Assembly: GCF_001269985.1 (NCBI RefSeq)
Contig: NZ_BBZB01000002.1
Span: 620,001-684,000, forward strand
Reading direction: 5' to 3'
Source: Pseudoalteromonas sp. '520P1 No. 423'
Lineage (GTDB): Bacteria; Pseudomonadota; Gammaproteobacteria; Enterobacterales; Alteromonadaceae
DNA length: 64,000 nucleotides
Within the stretch, counting starts at the first letter, position 1. Each line of letters starts with the position of its first letter. Below the pieces are notes generated by a model. It was not told the origin of the DNA, did not search any database, and saw nothing but the letters and a program-made list of their open reading frames with translations. Shown piece after piece: positions 51,676-61,079 of this stretch. Made by a program: the position numbers and the translations under genes.

Positions 51676-52208
51676 TGATAATTTTAATGGCAATGTGTTC
51701 GGCTTAATGGGCATGGGAGCAGATTCATTAGAAGAAATGAATCTGATGTACCAACGATCACAACATCTGGTAAATACCGAATTTATACGTTTAATCATGG
51801 CACAGCTGCCGGGCACAATGCACTAGGTCCAATAGGTCTGAAAATAAAATCAGGTGATGGCGAGAAAACTTATTGGGTTGAATATCGTACGATGCAAAAA
51901 AGTGAAGTAAATACGTCTCCCGATCATCAATTACGTACGCCGTTATTAAAAAATGGTATTTTAACCAATTTACAAAACTATATGGATGAAAATACTGGCC
52001 TTGGTACAACCATAATTCATTATTGCTCGACTCTACACCTAATTCGCGAAGTTCTAATTGGGCGTTAGAAGACTTTAATGACACGCCATTACAAATTAAT
52101 AAAACATTTATTGATCCCTGGAATGGCTTTAGCATTTACCCAGTTGAAACAGGTGGTACCTTAGGTACCGTAAACGCTTGGATAGATGTACAAGTTACAT
52201 TACATTAA
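51676..52208 (+). pseudogene. C-terminal remnant of a secreted metalloprotease-like protein
   Basis: Two overlapping frames hold the end of a large exported protein. The first reads NGNVFGLMGMGADSLEEMNL, then VPTITTSGKYRIYTFNHGTA and GLKIKSGDGEKTYWVEYRT; after a frame change near 52020 the second continues LLDSTPNSRSSNWALEDFND and ends with FSIYPVETGGTLGTVNAWID. The pattern around NVFGLMG is like that just after the zinc site of M6/M11 peptidases, but the catalytic His motif is not included, so the family call is tentative. The 5' two thirds are missing. Confidence 0.55.
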
Positions 52209-52229
52209 TTTAAGTGATTGGTAAGATAG

Positions 52230-52269
52230 TAAGGGTGTTGATAATTGCTTATCAACACCCTTACTTTTG
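52230..52269. terminator. strong 16-bp terminator hairpin
   Basis: A perfect 16-base-pair stem (GTAAGGGTGTTGATAA and its complement, loop TTGC) followed by TTTT. It ends the protease remnant and shields the deformylase gene. Confidence 0.88.
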
Positions 52270-52463
52270 GATAAAAAAAGATACCAGATAGATGTGTTTT
52301 AATAAATCAGGCTAGTTTTAGCAAAAAATCGATATTAAGTACTCTATGTAATTGTTTCTAAATAAATAAAAATGTACTCTTTGAGCCATATAGCATGATT
52401 TAGCTGCCTATATGCGTATCGTAAAAAAATGCGAGGCAATTAAGATTTAACAACTGAGGTAAA

Positions 52464-52970
52464 ATGGCCGTTTTAGAAGTTTTAAAAGCACCAAATGAAA
52501 AATTAACAGTGCAAGCAACAAAAATAAGTAATATCGATGCAGTACAAGGTTTAATAGACGACATGTTAGACACTATGTACGACACACCCGATGGTATAGG
52601 ACTTGCGGCAACACAAGTTGGTCGCAGTGAAGCAATTATTATCATTGATATTTCACAAGCGCGAAATGAGCCTTTAATATTAATCAACCCAGAAGTGATC
52701 AGTGGTAAAAATACTGAAAAAGGCCAAGAAGGCTGTTTATCAGTGCCAGGATATTATGCAGATGTTGAACGGTTTACTCAGGTTAAAGTGCAAGGTATAG
52801 ACCGCGAAGGCAAAGAAGTCACTATAGAAACAGATGACTTTTTGGCAATAGTGTTACAACATGAAATTGATCATTTAAAAGGTAAACTATTTATTGACTA
52901 CCTCTCGCCTTTAAAGCGTAAAATGGCTTTAAAAAAGGTTAATAAAACCCTCAAATCAAGCCAACAGTAA
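52464..52970 (+). CDS. def: peptide deformylase
   Basis: A 168-residue metal-dependent deformylase that removes the N-formyl group from new proteins. All three motifs are intact: GIGLAATQVG (about 45-54), EGCLSVPG (about 92) and the metal-binding HEIDH (about 133-137). It is full length. It is not next to fmt, as the main def gene usually is, so it could be a second copy. The ribosome site GAGGTA is well placed. The ~190 bases before it (52270-52463) show no other gene. Confidence 0.93.
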   Translation: MAVLEVLKAPNEKLTVQATKISNIDAVQGLIDDMLDTMYDTPDGIGLAATQVGRSEAIIIIDISQARNEPLILINPEVISGKNTEKGQEGCLSVPGYYADVERFTQVKVQGIDREGKEVTIETDDFLAIVLQHEIDHLKGKLFIDYLSPLKRKMALKKVNKTLKSSQQ

Positions 52971-53068
52971 ATGAGTAGTAGCGTATTTTTTATATATAAA
53001 TCGATGAAAAAGTGAATTTAACTAAATTAACATAACCAAAAACAGATTTTATAGCGTTAGGATAAATT

Positions 53069-53596
53069 ATGAAATTAATTGTATTACATGGCCCACCCGG
53101 TGCAGGAAAGCTTACTTTAGCAAAACGCTTAAAATCTGCCTTAGGGTATAATGTGTTACATAATCACCTTAGTGTTGATCTCGCATTAGAGGTGTATCCT
53201 GAATTTGGACAAGATGACTTTTTTGATTTTATTGATTCGCTAAGGTCGCAAGCAATTGAAAAAGCTTGTCAAAATAAGATGGCTGGCTTGATCATAACAT
53301 TCTGTTTTGATTTAAATTCTGATTTAAATGTTGTGAAAAAGTGGGAATCTATAATATCGGATTATGGCGGGTCTATGCTGCCTATTTATTTAGATGTCTC
53401 AGCTGAAGTATTAGCACAAAGAGTAGAAAACCCATCACGAAATGGCACTAAAAAAGTGCAATGCCCAGACTTGTTACATACCTTATTGGTGGAAAATCAG
53501 TTTGTTGCAATTCCAAATGAAAATACAATTTCTATTAATACCAATGCGCTTAGTGAAGAAAATGCAACACGCCGTATTCTTGAGCAAGTAATATAA
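53069..53596 (+). CDS. P-loop nucleotide kinase-like protein
   Basis: A 175-residue P-loop protein starting MKLIVLHGPPGAGKLTLAKR. The Walker A is the unusual GKLT form found in one family of small shikimate-kinase-like AAA proteins. LHNHLSVDLALEVYPEFG, LIITFCFD and DVSAEVLAQRVENPSR (a lid-like arginine region) follow. It probably phosphorylates a small molecule, but the substrate is unknown. The ribosome site TAGGATAA fits the ATG. It has its own terminator and stands alone. Confidence 0.75.
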   Translation: MKLIVLHGPPGAGKLTLAKRLKSALGYNVLHNHLSVDLALEVYPEFGQDDFFDFIDSLRSQAIEKACQNKMAGLIITFCFDLNSDLNVVKKWESIISDYGGSMLPIYLDVSAEVLAQRVENPSRNGTKKVQCPDLLHTLLVENQFVAIPNENTISINTNALSEENATRRILEQVI

Positions 53597-53617
53597 ATAG
53601 GGCTAAAAATTTATTTA

Positions 53618-53655
53618 AAAACAGCATGTTAATTTAAAAATCAACATGCTGTTTT
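53618..53655. terminator. bidirectional terminator between kinase-like and DJ-1-like genes
   Basis: AAAACAGCATGTT and AACATGCTGTTTT form a perfect 13-base-pair stem with a 12-base loop, A-rich on one side and T-rich on the other, between two convergent genes. Confidence 0.82.
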
Positions 53656-53700
53656 ATCGTCTTACACACTGCTAACAAATGCGCAGACTTCTAGATTAGG

Positions 53701-54375
53701 CTACTTAGTTAAAAGTTTTACCACAGCTTCACCAACTGCATGGGCACTTGATGGATTTTGACCTGTGATCACCCGGTCATCTTCAATCACAAATACACCC
53801 CAAGGTTGTACTTTGCTAAAACGTGCAGCAGTGCGCGTAAGTGATTCTTCTAATAAAAACGGAATGTCATTAATTGTGCCAAAATCGATTTCTTCTTCAC
53901 GGGTAAAACCAGTAACAGATTTATTTGCCAGTAACTTTTCGCCATTACTTAACGTAATTGGTAATAAACCAGCAGGGCCATGACAAACCGCAGAAATAAT
54001 ACCGCCAGCTTCATAATGTTGTGCACTTAATTTTGCAAAGTCTTCATTTTCTGCCAAATCAGATAATAAACCAAAGCCTCCTGGATAATAAACTGCTGCA
54101 TAATCTTCAATATTTATTTGAGAAACAGCAATTGTATTATTGATTCGAGACTGAAATTTTTCATTGTTTAAAATGCTATCGTTAATTGAATCATTTTCAA
54201 TATCAGTACCATATAACGGTGCTTTACCACCATTAATCGAAGCGATTTCGTAATCTAAACCTGCTGCTAAAAAAACATCTAAAGCGTGTGTTAATTCGGG
54301 TGAATAAGTACCATTAGCCTGGTCTGTAGTACCTAACACTGCATGATTTGTAACAGGGATTAAGATCTTTTGCAT
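53701..54375 (-). CDS. DJ-1/PfpI-family protein (Hsp31/glyoxalase III-like)
   Basis: A ~224-residue protein with the DJ-1/PfpI fold. The nucleophile elbow is GGIISAVCHGPAGLLPIT, with an upstream acidic residue in VYYPGGFGLLSDLAENE and the end VITGQNPSSAHAVGEAVVKL typical of the Hsp31-like branch that detoxifies methylglyoxal. The ATG at 54375 has the ribosome site AAAGGAC and matches the family start (MQKILIPVT); the frame continues open 36 codons upstream into the divergent LysR promoter. The LysR-type gene next door probably regulates it. Confidence 0.83.
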   Translation of the reverse strand: MQKILIPVTNHAVLGTTDQANGTYSPELTHALDVFLAAGLDYEIASINGGKAPLYGTDIENDSINDSILNNEKFQSRINNTIAVSQINIEDYAAVYYPGGFGLLSDLAENEDFAKLSAQHYEAGGIISAVCHGPAGLLPITLSNGEKLLANKSVTGFTREEEIDFGTINDIPFLLEESLTRTAARFSKVQPWGVFVIEDDRVITGQNPSSAHAVGEAVVKLLTK

Positions 54376-54504
54376 TTTGATGTCCTTTAATAATGACGCC
54401 GCATTGGCATTTTGTCTTGCATTGATAATAGACCTAAACCTCATTGACAACAATATGGTGAAATGGCAAATTACTATTTTCATATAGCAATAATTGATGG
54501 GTTT

Positions 54505-55377
54505 ATGGATAATTTCGAAGGTATTGTAGAATTTGTATGCGTTGCTGAACGCCTAGGTTTTTCTGCAGCGGCAAAGCAACTGGGCTGTAGTACAAGTCAT
54601 GTTAGTCGACAAATTGCTAAATTAGAAAAAAGATTAGGTTGTGCATTATTTGCGCGCACTACACGATTAGTAAGCTTAACGCCCACAGGTTTAAATTATT
54701 ACCATCAATGTAGAGACTTAGTTACTGGGCTACAGCAAGCAAATGAACAAGTTAATACACAACAACTTGAGTTAGTGGGTACACTGCGTGTGAGTGCTGC
54801 AGGCACATTTGCAGAGCAACAAGTCGCGCCAGTGTTAATGGAATTTGCATCACAGCACCCTAGGCTATCGGTAGAAATAGATTTTAATAGTCGAAAAGTT
54901 AATTTTGTAGAAGATGGTATCGACTTTGCAATTAGATATGGCAAATTAGAGGATTCAGGTTTAGTTGCAAGAAAACTATTAACACATCCTATGATGGCCA
55001 TTGCCAGCGATGCTTATTTAACTGAACATGGCACACCACAACACCCACAAGATTTAAAAAATCACAATTGTATTATTTCAAATAACGATCAATGGCAATT
55101 TGAAAATTTAGATTATAAAGAAAATATTAAAGTAACAGGCAGGTGGAAAAGTAATAATGCTCAAGTTGTGGTTAATGCTTGTGAACAAGGTTTAGGTATT
55201 GCTTATTTGCCTCAGCATAATTTTTTGTCATCAATAAAGGCCGGAAAATTAACCCCCGTTTTAAATCAATATTGGCGTAAAGATGCACAAAGCTGGATAG
55301 TTTATCAAGATAGACGATTTTTACCGATGAAAGCACGGTTAGCCATTGATTATTTGCTTGCTCATTTTAGTAAATAA
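54505..55377 (+). CDS. LysR-family transcriptional regulator
   Basis: A ~290-residue LysR regulator. The helix-turn-helix (about 1-60: FVCVAERLGFSAAAKQLG, STSHVSRQIAKLEKRLGCAL, FARTTRLVSLTPTG) and the periplasmic-binding-like effector domain (LRVSAAGTFAEQQVAPVLME, VEDGIDFAIRYGKLEDSGLV) are both complete and belong to the CrgA/AaeR-like branch. The ATG at 54505 fits the family start (MDNFEGIVEF); the frame opens 14 codons earlier. It is divergent from the DJ-1-like gene, its likely target. Confidence 0.88.
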   Translation: MDNFEGIVEFVCVAERLGFSAAAKQLGCSTSHVSRQIAKLEKRLGCALFARTTRLVSLTPTGLNYYHQCRDLVTGLQQANEQVNTQQLELVGTLRVSAAGTFAEQQVAPVLMEFASQHPRLSVEIDFNSRKVNFVEDGIDFAIRYGKLEDSGLVARKLLTHPMMAIASDAYLTEHGTPQHPQDLKNHNCIISNNDQWQFENLDYKENIKVTGRWKSNNAQVVVNACEQGLGIAYLPQHNFLSSIKAGKLTPVLNQYWRKDAQSWIVYQDRRFLPMKARLAIDYLLAHFSK

Positions 55378-55545
55378 CTAAAGTGTTGTATATATCAAAC
55401 TCTCTATAGCAAATGTGATTTTAAGATTCAGTTTAATTAACAATGATATAACTCAAATGCATAATTAAAATGTTTTTTAATAGTTATATAGCTTCAACAT
55501 CATATTTAATTTCTATAAATCTGTTATGGTAATATTCAGAAAAAA

Positions 55546-55562
55546 AGACCTGTAATAGGTCT
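55546..55562 (-). terminator. intrinsic terminator of the class V aminotransferase gene
   Basis: AGACCT/AGGTCT with a five-base loop, followed on the minus strand by six T. It lies about 25 bases after the aminotransferase stop. Confidence 0.75.
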
Positions 55563-55586
55563 CTTTACCCAATCTCAGATTTTAAT

Positions 55587-56786
55587 CTAAATACATTTGT
55601 GTTTTTGTAACATATTTTCTAACTGGGCCATACCTGCAGGTACATCAACTTTTGCACCTAAATCTTTAAATGTAGAGCCAAAAGCATGTATCGTTCTAAA
55701 TAAATTATGTACTCTACATTGTTCGCCCATTTGGCCAATTCTTACAATGGGAGGGCCAAAAGAACCAGCAATTTCAACACGATAGTTTTTAGAAATATGT
55801 TCACACACAGCTTTTGATTCTAACTGCTCAGGTAATCTAATGCCAACCACAGAATTGAGTCTACTTTTACCTTCTATATACAGTTCTAAACCTAAACTTT
55901 CGATTGCACTTTGCAGTGCTGTTGAGCACGTTAAGTGTCTTTGAAACCTTTTTTCTAATGTTTCATTGCAAATAAGCCTCATTGCCTCGTGCAATGCTAA
56001 TAAACCTGAAACAGGTGCAGTGTAATGATATGAGTCTTGATGCCAAAAATTTGATGCTAACATTGCATCTAAAGTCCATTGAGGAATTTGCGTAACACGA
56101 TTACTAATGCGTTGCCATGCTCTATCAGAGAATGCGACAAGTGACACACCGGGAATTGAACTTAAACCTTTTTGACCGCCAGTGATCACCGCATCTATGT
56201 GCCAGTCATCCATTTGCAAAGGCATAGTGCTTAAAGTACACACGGCATCAACGATTAAATAGCAATTAAACTCTTTTGCTAGTTTACCGATTTCAACAAG
56301 TTCGTGATTATAAGTCGTATTAGATGTTTCACCTTGTACGATAGTGATCACTTCAGGGTTAAATTCTTCAATTAGTTTTCGGATTTTGATGGGATCGGCA
56401 CTTTGTCCTTCAACAATTGAGGTGTGTTCAACTACAGCTCCAGCTCTTTGTGCCATTTGAGCCAAACGATTAGAGAAAAAACCGTTACAAATACTCAATA
56501 CCTTAGTATTTTTCCATACTAAATTAGTAATAGCCATTTCCATTGCAGCAGAACCAGGACCCGCAACACCCACAATCCACGGTGAACTGGTTTGAAAGAT
56601 ATAGCCTGCCATATCTTTTATTTGATGAACAATTTTTCCCATAGTTTCACCCAAATGGTTAATCACAATACCATTGGCGTTGGCGACGGCTTGTGGAATT
56701 GGCACTGGACCTGCGCCCATCATTAGCAAAGGCTCTTCTGGAAGAATGTGATTTAACGTTTGTATTTGGGGAACTTTTATTTTCAT
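55587..56786 (-). CDS. class V aminotransferase (alanine/serine--glyoxylate type)
   Basis: A 399-residue PLP enzyme of the alanine-glyoxylate/serine-pyruvate aminotransferase family. It starts with LMMGAGPVPIPQAVANANG and has VGVAGPGSAAMEMAITNLV, VQGETSNTTYNHELVEIG, LIVDAVCTLSTMPLQMDDW and the PLP-lysine motif ITGGQKGLSSIPGVSLV. The C-terminal VRIGQMGEQCRVHNLFR is typical. It would move an amino group between serine or alanine and glyoxylate; the exact pair is not determined. It stands alone, with no glyoxylate genes nearby. Only a weak ribosome site is visible. Confidence 0.85.
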   Translation of the reverse strand: MKIKVPQIQTLNHILPEEPLLMMGAGPVPIPQAVANANGIVINHLGETMGKIVHQIKDMAGYIFQTSSPWIVGVAGPGSAAMEMAITNLVWKNTKVLSICNGFFSNRLAQMAQRAGAVVEHTSIVEGQSADPIKIRKLIEEFNPEVITIVQGETSNTTYNHELVEIGKLAKEFNCYLIVDAVCTLSTMPLQMDDWHIDAVITGGQKGLSSIPGVSLVAFSDRAWQRISNRVTQIPQWTLDAMLASNFWHQDSYHYTAPVSGLLALHEAMRLICNETLEKRFQRHLTCSTALQSAIESLGLELYIEGKSRLNSVVGIRLPEQLESKAVCEHISKNYRVEIAGSFGPPIVRIGQMGEQCRVHNLFRTIHAFGSTFKDLGAKVDVPAGMAQLENMLQKHKCI

Positions 56787-57089
56787 ATTATTTAGCTTCA
56801 GTTAGGTTGAAAGATTGAACAAAAATCCTATGGTTATACTCATCAAGTGATAATGAATTATTCGTATCTGTATAAAATTATTATTTTACAATTTGTCCAT
56901 ACGTTACTATTAAGCTTATCGATCTGATTTTTATTAATTAATTTTAATCGACAGTCAGAACTGATGGTTACGTCTTTCATTAAAAATTCATTGCTCAAAA
57001 ATTATTATTTCTAATTATATGGAAATATATGGACACTTCTTAATTCTAGATATTTTAATTCGACTAACTTAGAAATTCCGATATAAAAA
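56787..57089. other. gene-free intergenic stretch
   Basis: About 300 AT-rich bases between divergent starts of the aminotransferase and a dead permease. It should hold the aminotransferase promoter; nothing else is seen. Confidence 0.45.
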
Positions 57090-57700
57090 TGACTGTTACA
57101 AATGAAATGGTTTATGAAGCTTTGAATATGTTTGCCTTTTTGGCGGTAGAATTAACTTTATTATTTTTGTTGATCAGCTACCTAGTCGGCGTTTTACAGG
57201 AATATATTCCACCAAGTAAAATGGTAAAGGTTACATAATTACAGAGTTTTTAGGTGCAATCACCCCATTTTGTTCTTGCGCTACGATCCCATTTTTGAAG
57301 GGATTATTGAGGGCTAAAGCAGGATTTGGCACTATGATGGTATTTTTATTTGCCAGTCTATTATTAAATCCAATTAATAAATGGCGTAAAATATGGAACA
57401 GCACTTGGTCTGACTTTAAGAAAGTTTTGCCTTACTTGATGGTGGTATTGCCATAGGCTCAATGATTTATGGATTTGTGCCAACTGAATTTGTTGCAAAT
57501 ATTGCAAGCGAAAATAACCCTATTCCTATTCCTATTGCTGCAGTAATTGGTATTCCGCTTTATATACGTGCTGAAGCTGTGATCCATTTAAGTGCTGCAT
57601 TAGCTACAAAATGTATGGGGCTTGGCGCTGTTATGGCACTAATTATTGGTAGTGCAGGCGGGTCTTTCAACTGCTTATTATTTGAAAAGAAAAGGCTTTG
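57090..57700 (+). pseudogene. decayed YraQ-type permease
   Basis: A membrane permease of the COG0701/YraQ (DUF318) type in at least three frames. The first frame (from 57090) reads MFAFLAVELTLLFLLISYLV and a stop near 57236; then ITEFLGAITPFCSCATIPFL, KGLLRAKAGFGTMMVFLFAS and LLLNPI, which contain the family's FCSC motif; and from about 57462 GFVPTEFVANIASENNPIPI and AAVIGIPLYIRAEAVIHLSA. It has several frameshifts and a shortened end. Such permeases have been linked to metalloid or metal export; this one is dead. Confidence 0.75.
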
Positions 57701-57792
57701 ATCCATTAATTTTAGATGCAAACGATCACTTTGATGGTTCATGGCAGCATGCTTGGGATAGCTTAAAGTTATTTTCACCTAAAGCGCTTCTA

Positions 57793-57945
57793 AACCAACC
57801 CTGCGGGGACTTCTGAGCAAATCATGCTCGTTGTTCCATCTTCTTTTAAGGGAAAAACCATTAATACAAAGATGCGCCTAGATCACGAATTGCTCAGCAG
57901 TCCTGAAACTCGCATCTTGAAGTAGCTTGGGTATATATCCAAGTA
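57793..57945. repeat. candidate interspersed repeat unit
   Basis: A stretch noticeably richer in G+C than its surroundings, starting CCTGCGGGGA (57800-57809) and ending near the imperfect palindrome CTTGGGTATATATCCAAG (about 57927-57944). It encodes nothing. The reverse complement of its first ten bases recurs at 61198-61207. It looks like one of the dispersed non-coding repeats of marine gammaproteobacteria, but only one full copy is in view. The following bases to 58213 hold nothing I can identify. Confidence 0.35.
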
Positions 57946-58213
57946 AGGCTGAAATAGTTGCTTATTTAGGGAAATATGAACAAAGATATCAATTTAGAGT
58001 TAGGCGGCCAGTTAGTGTATTAAATGTACATTTCAGCTATGGTATATACGTTAGAAGCGGATCTTGTTAATACGCAAATTAATGAATTAACTGAGACTTA
58101 AATCTATGTAATTAAGCATGATAAGTTTAAATTATAAACAAACACCAATCTGGCCTAGTTGTTCTATATATGACTTTATCAGTTGGCGGCTGAGCGACTC
58201 CAATCCAGATTTT

Positions 58214-58618
58214 TTATATCTTTTCTCTTGAATAAACTTCAAGGACAGGAAACTTACTTTCCCCGAAATTGAGAGTTAAAGATATTGTTTCGTTTCCTAA
58301 ATATGCTTGCTTAAACTCGTGAGGGTGAACCCTCTCACCATTTGCCAATAAGCCAAGTAGGTGCTTTTGATTTAAAGTTCGAGTGCCAGTTGCTTTGTTT
58401 CTAATAGTAACCACCACCCAACGTTCACCGTCCTCATTACTCATAAGGATATAGTTCAATACATCAAAATCACTGATCTCAGGCTTAATATTACTTTCGT
58501 TTGGAAAGGATAGTTCTAAACTGTGAGTAACTGCCCGGTCTACTGATAGAGGCTCTGAAGCCTGAGCTGATGTTGTTAACAGAAAAATCCCGAATATTGT
58601 AATCATACCTTTAAGCAT
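58214..58618 (-). CDS. uncharacterised small secreted protein
   Basis: A ~134-residue exported protein. The ATG at 58618 has the strong ribosome site AGAGGAAAT and begins a signal peptide (MLKGMITIFGIFLLTTSAQA). The mature part looks like a small beta-rich domain (DVLNYILMSNEDGERWVVVT, IRNKATGTRTLNQKHLLGLL, ETISLTLNFGESKFPVLEVY). I do not recognise a family. It stands alone in a debris-rich region, but the good start and intact length suggest it is a real gene. Confidence 0.55.
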   Translation of the reverse strand: MLKGMITIFGIFLLTTSAQASEPLSVDRAVTHSLELSFPNESNIKPEISDFDVLNYILMSNEDGERWVVVTIRNKATGTRTLNQKHLLGLLANGERVHPHEFKQAYLGNETISLTLNFGESKFPVLEVYSREKI

Positions 58619-58908
58619 AAAATTTCCTCTTAGAAACAAATAAAGAATGCTATAAGCTCAGCATCTAATTTGCATGTGTGCCTATATGTTTTTAGTTTAA
58701 GTGCTAGGTACCCTTAATTATTATTCAAGACCACCAATTAACTTTCAGTATCTATGGTGTTGATGAGCATGACAAGTGAAAATCATAAAAAACTATCAAT
58801 CTTGGTAAGTTGTTTTATGTTTGAACCTATCAGTATTAGCCCATTCATCATCTTGGACTGGAATATAATGCTCAATCATTTTTCTAAAATATTTCATAGA
58901 ACTACAAT

Positions 58909-59133
58909 CTATATTTGTTGTATTGCACGTTTTCGAAGCGTTCTAATATTTTTCATTTTTGATTTAAATATACCGTAAATATCTTCATCTGCATCATATA
59001 GACTTTGATTGTTTGCAATAAACTCAAGAGTAGATTCAATTTTATTATATTTAGGGTTGATAAAATCGGGTTTGCTTTCTAACAATTCTTCTGCCAATGA
59101 GATAAAGCAAGAAGCTGCATGATAACCTGCCAT
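58909..59133 (-). CDS. uncharacterised small helical protein
   Basis: A 74-codon frame reading as a plausible all-helical protein (YHAASCFISLAEELLESKPD, TLEFIANNQSLYDADEDIYG, a Lys/Arg-rich end). It has no clear ribosome site and no recognised family, and it lies among remnants, so it could be a leftover of a larger gene. Low confidence. The 59134-59392 stretch beside it shows nothing further. Confidence 0.3.
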   Translation of the reverse strand: MAGYHAASCFISLAEELLESKPDFINPKYNKIESTLEFIANNQSLYDADEDIYGIFKSKMKNIRTLRKRAIQQI

Positions 59134-59392
59134 AAAAAGCCAATATAAATGACTCTAATTAACGAAAATAACGTAATTCAAGCGTTTTACGTCCATTTGA
59201 TGATTTTATAATACAGTATTTTCTCCCATTATATTTAATAGATGGGGGAAATTCATTGCTAACTCTACTTGATAAATGACACTAAGTTTGAGTTACAGCC
59301 TTTTGCGCTAAAGTTATCAAACATAACTTGCGATGAACTAAGTAAATATAAAACCACCATTTAAAATTGACTATTACCGAAATAGTTTCTTG

Positions 59393-59755
59393 TTAGGTGC
59401 TTGTGAACACTACAATTGCAATAATAACGATAGCGATGGAACAAAGTGCAAACAGAGCGATTGGTCTTGAACTTTCGGTATTGATACCTATTAGGTCATG
59501 AACAACAACATCGCAATCAACATCTAATGGGGAAAATACTAGAGCACCTTTTTGTCCATTTTCTTCTTTGCTTATGCAAACAATAACAATCGAACCTTCT
59601 TTATGTAGTGATTTATCATAACCATTAAAATCACTTAATGGCAAAAAACCATGGCGCTCAGCTCCGTAATCTACGAATGCAGCCTCAAGCGATGGCTCAA
59701 TCCTAGTAATTCTTGCCGTAAAGTAACTACCAACTCTAAATATACTTTGATTCAT
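59393..59755 (-). CDS. orphan RNase E/G-type S1 domain with a C-terminal membrane anchor
   Basis: A 120-residue protein. Residues 1-~75 are nearly the S1-like RNA-binding segment of RNase E/G: ARITRIEPSLEAAFVDYGAE and RHGFLPLSDFNGYD, then EGSIVIVCISKEENGQKGAL. The catalytic DNase I-like and zinc-link regions of RNase E are absent. After a short linker comes a single C-terminal hydrophobic helix (about 97-118, ALFALCSIAIVIIAIVVF), predicting a tail-anchored membrane protein. It could be a stable fragment that gained an anchor or a real membrane RNA-binding protein; no partner gene is adjacent. Confidence 0.6.
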   Translation of the reverse strand: MNQSIFRVGSYFTARITRIEPSLEAAFVDYGAERHGFLPLSDFNGYDKSLHKEGSIVIVCISKEENGQKGALVFSPLDVDCDVVVHDLIGINTESSRPIALFALCSIAIVIIAIVVFTST

Positions 59756-59941
59756 ATGTTATCTATTTGAATACCTAACGAGCCTAAAGAAATACTCGTT
59801 GAAAATCTATTTTTATAATCAGAACACTTTACTGGTAATAAATAATTTAAACAATTGAAAACAAGTACCTTTTTAATCATTTTTTATTTTAACAATGAGG
59901 TTCTAGACAATTAAGGGGGGGTTATTAAGTAAAAAATCTAA

Positions 59942-60202
59942 GGCGGAAGACATCAGATCCGAACTGTTTTATTTATGGTAATGGTGTCCGTGATACAATC
60001 AAATCCTGTATTTAAAGCACATTATCTAAAATTAGTTACGGCAGGCAAACCTAAAAAAGTGGCTATCATCGCCTGTATCAGAAAGATGAACGTGATATTG
60101 AATTCAATGCTCAGCACTAAAAACTGGAGAAAAATCCGACCCTCTAATTATAATTTTGTTGCTTTTCTCTATGAGGGAATTTTTATCGCGCTTAACAAAT
60201 AA
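59942..60202 (+). mobile_element. IS110-family transposase remnant (C-terminal part)
   Basis: An open frame that begins GGRHQIRTVLFMVMVSVIQS and continues NPVFKAHYLKLVTAGKPKKV and AIIACIRKMNVILNSML, the conserved C-terminal Transposase_20 region of IS110-family enzymes. The N-terminal RuvC-like domain is absent and the last ~20 codons are unrelated. No inverted repeats are expected for this family. It is a dead fragment. The 59756-59941 bases before it hold nothing recognised. Confidence 0.7.
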
Positions 60203-60511
60203 CTAAGACGTAACTAAGAAAAAACATAAACTAATATAGCTTTCTAATTTCATTGTTACTGCTGTAGGGCAGCCAATACATACACCTATTGAACTCCAAA
60301 AGATAATAGGGCTATCTATTTTCTCATTATTAATTGTTTATTATCCATACTATATTTCCGTGTAACTATTGTGCAATAACTGAATGAGCAAAGCTTAAAC
60401 ATTCGCTATATATTTACTTGCGAAACCTCAGAATTAAAATCATTATGTTTGATTTTAAAAATATAATTAATGTTATATGTAAATAACATTTTTAAGTCTT
60501 GTTTGTTAGGT
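60203..60511. other. gene-free stretch
   Basis: About 300 bases after the IS110 remnant. A short start-less frame (about 60241-60364) reads as a protein-like string with VGQPIHTPIELQKIIG, possibly more debris, but it is too short to assign. Confidence 0.3.
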
Positions 60512-60916
60512 TTAGTTTCCTGATATGTCTGAAGTTTTTAATACACTTATATCAGGTTTGTTTTTAAACATATCACCATCTTCTTTCCTTTCGATGACTT
60601 CTCTTTTTTGCGCTTCTACCACGTATTTTTTTCCGGGATTAAAAATAGCATCTACTTCCAAAAAGGCTCCACTCATTGAACTTTGACCTGAAACAGAGCT
60701 TTTACTTTTTACTTTCTTTTTGAACCAATTCAAATCAAGAATTTTATATGCACAAGCAATTCCAATAAAAGGTATAAACCAAACACCAAGAAACAAAGTT
60801 AAGCGCTTTTGTAATGAAGGCACCCATTCATGGATTTCTTTTGAAATGTGGGCGTTCACCAAAATGTGCAATACAATAATGATAACACCTAAAGTTAATA
60901 GCTTAGTGTTCTCCAT
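60512..60916 (-). CDS. uncharacterised two-TM membrane protein
   Basis: A 134-residue protein with two N-terminal TMs (about 6-22 and 40-58, LFLGVWFIPFIGIACAYKIL) and a charged cytoplasmic tail rich in Ser, Lys and Glu. The 'WFIPFIGIA' turn recalls short PLDc_N-like membrane helices, but this is weak. The ribosome site AGGAG is well placed before the ATG, so it is probably expressed. No operon partner is present and no function can be given. Confidence 0.55.
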   Translation of the reverse strand: MENTKLLTLGVIIIVLHILVNAHISKEIHEWVPSLQKRLTLFLGVWFIPFIGIACAYKILDLNWFKKKVKSKSSVSGQSSMSGAFLEVDAIFNPGKKYVVEAQKREVIERKEDGDMFKNKPDISVLKTSDISGN

Positions 60917-61079
60917 AAATAGTAACTCCTAAATGACTTATTTATTACGTGTTTATACACGAAATTTATCTGTCTATCTTGATTTATATAATGTAAAAAT
61001 TGGTATTAAAACAATCACCTCAACAACTTAGATATGGGTGAGAGCAATAAATTACAAGTTTTAATTTTGAAATTTAATA

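Noticed and set aside
57560..57778. Minus-strand frame over the permease remnant
   Set aside because: It is the antisense shadow of the recognisable YraQ-type fragment on the plus strand.
58754..58978. Plus-strand frame of 74 codons
   Set aside because: Hydrophobic, low-complexity translation with no ribosome site, partly antisense to another weak frame; most likely chance in AT-rich DNA.
59915..59921. Seven-G run as a second phase-variable tract
   Set aside because: It is outside any credible coding region and only seven bases long.
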